A stretch of 32,239 nucleotides of DNA from Pirellulaceae bacterium (GTDB lineage: Bacteria; Planctomycetota; Planctomycetia; Pirellulales; Pirellulaceae), in the NCBI GenBank assembly GCA_024102795.1, contig JAGFJK010000413.1, positions 1 through 32,239 on the forward strand, written 5' to 3'. A model generated the notes under the pieces. It made no database searches and was not told where the DNA came from. It saw only the letters and a program-made list of their open reading frames with translations. This document shows, piece after piece, positions 21,101 to 27,100 of the stretch. Each line of letters starts with the position of its first letter. Within the stretch, counting starts at the first letter, position 1. The translations under genes and the position numbers were made by a program.

Positions 21101-24100
21101 CGTGGCGACCCATTCCTTGCCGCTGCTGATGAACAGCGCGGGCGGATCGGTCGTCGTCTGCACGCTGCCCGCTGGCGGGACCTCCGTCACCGTGTAGGTC
21201 AATCCCGGTTCGAGCCACGTAAACCAGTATTCGCCGTCGTCGTCAGTTGTGGTGCTGGTCGTTTGAGCGTTACCCGCCCGGTCGAGCCAACTCAGCACGA
21301 TCTCCACTCCCGCCAGCGGCGGTTCGCCCGCGTCCCAGACGCCGTCGCCGTCCAGGTCCTCGAACTTGTAACCGTGAATCGAACCTTCGAACGCATTGCC
21401 GAACGCCAGCTCGGGACCGATCACCACTTCCACTCGCGGATCGTTCGCCGGCAGGTGCGCCTGGCCCGGCAAGGCGACCAGTTCCTGGCGGCTGGCGACC
21501 GTCACGGTGTAGCTGACCGGCGTCGTGGGGATGCTGCCCTGCGGCGGCGTCTCGCTGACCGTGTACACGCCTGGATAGAGCCCCTCGAACCAGTACTCGC
21601 CGCTGGTGTTGGTCCGCTGGATGATCGTATCGACCACGCCGTCGCCGTCGATGTCGCCGGTCAGGGTAATCGCCACATTGCCCAGCCGCGGTTCGCCGTC
21701 GTCGATGCCATTGACGTTCAGATCCTCGAACTTGTAACCGTGGATCGAACCCAGGTACGTGTTGCCGAACATCAGTTCCGAGCCCACCAGCACCTCGCGC
21801 TGCGGACTGCCGGGCGGCAGCATGGCGGCGCCGGGCCGCCAGACCAGTTCCTCGCGGCTCTGGATGGTCAGAGTCGCCGATGTGTCCGTGGTCGGCACGA
21901 CGCCCGGCGGCAACAGATTCACCGCTTCGTGTACCGAATAAACTCCAGGAAACAGCCCCGTAAACCAGAACTCACCCTGCTGGTTGGTCGTCTCGGTAAC
22001 CTGGTCCAGGTCGCCGTCACCGTCCACGTCGCCTTGCAGGACGAAGGTGATACCAGGCAGTGGCTGGTCGTGGCCGCCGCTGGCCATGCGGATCGTGGCC
22101 GTGGTGCTGCCCGACATCCCGGCCAGCGGCCCGCCCGGCGCGCCGACAAAGTCGATGCGATAGGTGATGTCGAAGAAGCTGTCGACCTGCCAGTTGCCAT
22201 CGGCCAGCCGAGTCAGCGTGGTGTGGCCCGGACTGGGAAGTCCAAAACTCGTGCCCGCCGTTACCCGCAGCAGATCAAAATCGGGGTCTCCGATAAGCTG
22301 ACCTTGGAGCGTCTCGAAGTCCGTGTCGAAAACCTGCACCGGCTGGCCCGGTGTGCGCGGCCCGGAAGCGGTTTGACCTTGAGTCAGCAGCGACACGGAA
22401 CGCTGGTAGCCCGCCAGCGAACCGGTGCCTTCGAAGTCCAGATGCAAGTCGGCCTGGAACTGTTGCACCTCGCCCCCCAGCGAACCACCCGGAGAACGGA
22501 CGACGTTGCGGAAACCGGACAGCTCACCAGGACCTTCCAACGTGGTGCCCGGCGGCAGCCCATCGATGACCTGCCAGGGCTCATCCGGAGGATTGGTCAG
22601 CGAACCCACCGGCAAATCCACGGTCCCGCCGCCGTTGTCCGGAGCGATGACGGGGGCCAGATAGTTCCCATCGCCGTTGGCGTCCTCGAACTTGAACCCG
22701 TGAATCGAACCAGGATAGGCATTGCCAAACGCCAGTTGCGGGCCGATCACGACTTCCACGCGCGGGTCGTTCAGCGGCAAATGGGCCTGGCCGGGCAGAG
22801 CCACCAGTTCCTGGCGGCTGGCGACAGTCACCGTAAAGCTGGTCTCGGTCGTGGGGAACGTTCCGGCCGGCGGCGTTTCGCTGACCGTGTAGACGCCCGG
22901 ATACAGACCCTCGAACCAGTATTCTCCCTGGTTGTTGGTCAACTCGGAGCGGAGATCCAAGTCCCCGTCCCCATCCACATCGCCGGTCAGGGTGATCAGT
23001 ACGCCACTCAGTCGCGGCTCGCCGTCGTCCAGGCCGTTGACGTTGACGTCCTCGAACTTGTACCCGTGGATCGAACCCAGGTACGTGTTGCCGAAAACCA
23101 GCTCGTCGCCCACCAGCACCTCGCGCTGCGGGCTGCCCGCGGGCAGCATGGCGGCGCCTTCGCGCCAGACCAGTTCCTCGCGGCTCTGGATGGTCAGCGT
23201 CGTCGATGTGTCCGTGGTCGGCACCACTCCCGGAGGCAACAGATTCACCGCCTCGTGGACTGAATAATCGCCCGGAAACAGCCCGGTGAACCAGAACTCG
23301 CCCTGCTGGTTGGTCGTTTCGGTAAGCTGATCCAGGTCGCCGTCGCCATCGACGTCGCCTTGCAGGACGAAGGTGATGCCGGGCATCGGCAGATCGTTGC
23401 CGTTGCCGCCCACGCCCGCCCGGATCGTTCCGGTCGTACTGCCGGACATCCCAGCCAGCGGGCCGCCGGGCGCTCCGACAAAGTCGATGCGATAGGTGAT
23501 GTCGAAGAAGCTGTCGACCTGAAAGTCACCGCCCGGCAATCGCGTCAACGTCGTGTGTCCTGGACTGGGCAGGCCGAAGGCCGTTCCGCCCGTTATCCGC
23601 AACAGGTCAAAGTCCGGGTCGCCGATCAGCGACTCGCTGGCCAGCCGGAACATGTCCGTGTCGAAGCTCTGCACCGGGTCGCCCGGGGTGCGGGGACCGG
23701 AGTGGGTTTCGACCAGCAGAATGTCGAGTTCCAACGACCGCTGATAGCCCGACAGCGTGCCCGTGCCGTTGAAGTCCAGTTGCAGTGCGGCGCCGAACTG
23801 CTGCACCTCGCCGCCCAGGGAACCTCCCGGCGAACGGGTGACGTCATGGATTCCGTCCAGCAAGAAGGGGCTCCTCAACGTCGAATTCTGCGGCAGACCA
23901 TCGCTCACGATCAGCAGTTCGCCCGGCGCTCCCGATAATGGACCGGCAGGCAAGTCGACGGTTCCCGAACCGTTGTCGGCGGCAATGGTCGCTCCCTGGT
24001 ACACGCCGTCGGCATTCCGATCTTCGAATTTGAACCCGTGAATTGAACCGGCGTAGGCATTGCCGAAGACCAGCGCCGGCCCGATCACCACCTCGACGCG

Positions 24101-27100
24101 TGGATCGCCCGGATTCAGGTGAGCCTGTCCTGGCAGAGCGACCAGTTCCTGGCGGCTGAGCACGGTGACTGTGAACCTGGTGGCTGTCGTGGGGAACGTC
24201 CCGGCGGATGGCGTTTCGCTGACCGTGTAAACGCCTGGATACAACCCCTCGAACCAGTACTCGCCCTGGTCATTGGTTGACTGCGTCCAGGAATCCACGT
24301 CGCCATCGCCATCGACGTCGCCGCTGAGCGTGATCAGGACGCCCGCCAGCCGCGGTTCGTTATCGTCCATACCGTTGAAATTCACGTCCTCGAACTTGTA
24401 CCCGTGGATCGAGCCCAGGTAGGTGTTGCCGAACGTCAGAGCCGGCTCGACCATCGGCCGCACGGGCTTGTCCGTCTCGGCGTGCGGGACGGCGTGGATG
24501 GCGATGATTTCGTCCCACAGCGTGCCCAGCGTGCCGTCGGGCAGCAGGTCGCGCAGCTCGCGCGCCGTGCCGGTTTGCCAGAAGAACGTCGGCATCCAGC
24601 GGATGTCCCGCGGCGGGATCGGCGAAGGCGTGGGCGGCGGATTCACCGGGCCGAACGCCATGCCGACGCGCATCGCGCCGCGCTGCTGCGGGTTGGCCGG
24701 GTCCGCCACCGACGTCACATGTCGCTCGCCCGTCGCCGGATCGACAAACGCAATGTCGAAGAACACATCGAAGAAGCTATCGCCCACCAGGCCCGCCGCG
24801 CCGGTCGGTGGGAGGTTGTTCTGCAGTTGCACCTGCACCCGGCCCGGCTGCGGGAGGCCCGGCGACAAGTCCAGAAAGACGTCGAAGAACGAATCCACGA
24901 CGAAGATCGGCTGCACGCTGGACAGCGACATGGCCACGATCTCGGTCTCGACCACCAGCGGCACGCCGGGCGGCGGCGGCAGCGGCAGGCCGTCGTTGCC
25001 GGCCAGCGGAGCGACGATCTGGCCGGTCGCAGGATCCAGATAATCGCTGGTACGCAACTCGGCGATCCCTTCCAGCATCACGGTCTGGGGCGGCGGATCG
25101 ACGCCGTCGCGGGGCACCGGATCGATCACCACTTCCCACCACCAGGGAAAGGCGAACGTCAGTTGTGCCTGCCGGCCCTGCTCGGGCGAGGCGACCCATT
25201 CCTTGCCGCTGGTGATGAACAGTGCGGGCGGATCGACCGTCGTCTGCACGCTGCCGGCCGGCGGCACCTCGGTCACCGTGTAATTCAAACCGGGCCGCAG
25301 CCACTGGAACCAGTATTCACCCCGCTCGTCGGTCGTGGTGGTAGCAGTGTGCGAGGTGCCGTCGGGCGTGGTCCAGCTCAGCACAATCTCCACTCCCGCC
25401 AGCGGCGGTTCGCCCGCGTCCCACACGCCGTCGGCGTCCAGATCCTCGAACTTGTAGCCGTGGACCGAGCCTTCGGCCGCGTTGCCGAAATGGTACAGCG
25501 GGCGTCCGGTGACCGAGAGGTCGGAGAGGATCGGGCTGATGTCGTTGCCCAAGTGGTCCTCGCCGGGGCGCAGCGTCGAACGGATTTCGATATAGCGACC
25601 GACCAGCGAGAAACTGCCGCCGTTGGTCACGGTCAGGAACGGCTGAGCGCCCAGGCCGGCTTGCGTTTCGGCCACCCGCACCTCGACCGTGATGCTGGAA
25701 CCGAGCGTTTCGCTTCCCTCCGGTTCCGTATTCCAATAGGCGTTGGTCCATTCGGTCGGGCCGCCCCCGTCCTGGACGACCGACCACTGGCCCTGCGGGG
25801 CCGTCGATCCCACGACGATCTGCCCGGTCATGTCGCTGTAGTTGTAGGGCTGCGAACCGCCGCCGGTAGGCACCGTCAGATCCACGCTGTTGGTGGCCGG
25901 GTTGATCCGCATGATGTTGTCCGAGCTGAGGTTGGTGACCCAGACCTTGCCCTCGGAATCGACCGCCACGCCGGTGGGCTGCGAACCAACCGGGATCACC
26001 GCCAGCACGTTGCCGTTGTTGTCCAGCCGCGAGACGTTGTTGGTCAGGCTGTTGGCCACCCAGACGTGATTGTCGGCGGGGGTGACGGCCACGCCGCGAG
26101 CGCCTTGGCCTCCGGTCGGCTTGGGAAAGCCGGGTTGAATCGTGCCGTTGGGCGCCACCTTGACGATCCGGTTGTCGGTCCAGGTGGCGTTCCAGATGAA
26201 GCCGTTGTTATCGATCCCCAGACCGTAGGACAACGGCACCGGAATCGCCAGGCCGGTGTTGGTCGCCGGGTCGTAGCGGAGCAGCGTGTTCTGGCTGATG
26301 CTGGCCGACCAGAGCACTCCGTTGCCGTCGATCAAGCCGCCGTAGCCGCCGGCGCCATACGTGCGCGCGTCAAACGAATCCTGCACCGCGCCCGTTTCGC
26401 CGTCCAGCAAGTGGAAGCTGCGCAGGGCGAACGGGTAGCCGCCGACCCAGACATCGTTGTTGGCATCCACCGACACGTGCCGGACGGCGTCCGCGTCGCG
26501 GACCCGCTGATAAACCAGGATGCACTCGTCCACCGCGTCCTGCACGCGGGCGTCGCCGGCCGCGCCGCCGGGCTGCGGATTGTCGGTGCCGCCCACGCCG
26601 TCGGTCGCATTGGTCCAGGCCAGGACCTGGCCCAGCGCGCCGGACGTATGCAGCAGTCCATCGCCGTCGCGGTCGTTGCAGGTGGCATAGTCAAACGGCC
26701 CTTGCAGATACTGGCCGGCGGGGTTGGGCGTCAGCGAGCCGTCCGGGTTCTTGTCGCCGCGCGTGCCGCCGATCACCAGGCCGAACTTGGTGACCGAACC
26801 GTGCCGCACGCCGCCGATGAAACTCTCCTCATTGCGGTTGCCGACCCAGACGTTGCCGAACAGGTCGACGGTGGTCCGCGACGGGTTCAGGCCGAAGCCT
26901 TGGGGAGCGGTCCAGTATTCGGCCACCGTCTGCCCGGTCAGCGTGTTGATCCGGGCCATCGTCCCCTTGCCCGACAGGGCCACGTTGATGAACGGGAACT
27001 GGACCAGGATCGGATCGTCCAGTTGCAGTTGGTCGTTGTTCGGCGCGTCGTGATTCAACTGGAACAAGCTGCCCTGGTCGAAATCGGCGTCCACGGTGAA

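Larger units (their letters stand above)
18700..25471 (-). repeat. Array of ten SdrD/Cna-B-like units
   Basis: Units open with GSIHGYKFED or close variants at 25471, 24415, 24049, 23077, 22711, 21751, 21385, 20329, 19462 and 19096. They fall into types: A (25471, 21385, and a short form at 19096; DAGEPPLAGV), B (24415, 23077, 21751, 19462; DDxEPRxxxV with a DVDGDGD loop), C (24049, 22711; interrupted by a long insert) and D (20329; a different insert). Most end in a (L/M)(V/A)FGN linker. The order read along the protein is A-B-C-B-C-B-A-D-B-A(short). Confidence 0.85.

Noticed and set aside
17069-23263. A 2,064-codon open frame on the plus strand opposite giant gene 2, with similar long frames at 24404-28441, 12131-14449, 4355-6838, 7472-9340 and 68-1873
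   Set aside because: All are in exact codon register with the sense genes, where antisense stops need sense TTA, CTA or TCA, codons rare in this GC-rich DNA. The translations are rich in Arg, His, Asp and Val without domain character, and repeats mirror the sense repeats.
18700-25471. Regular repeats suggestive of a CRISPR array
   Set aside because: The repeats are long, in frame and protein-coding (SdrD-like units of about 370-1,060 bp), without short constant repeats and unique spacers.
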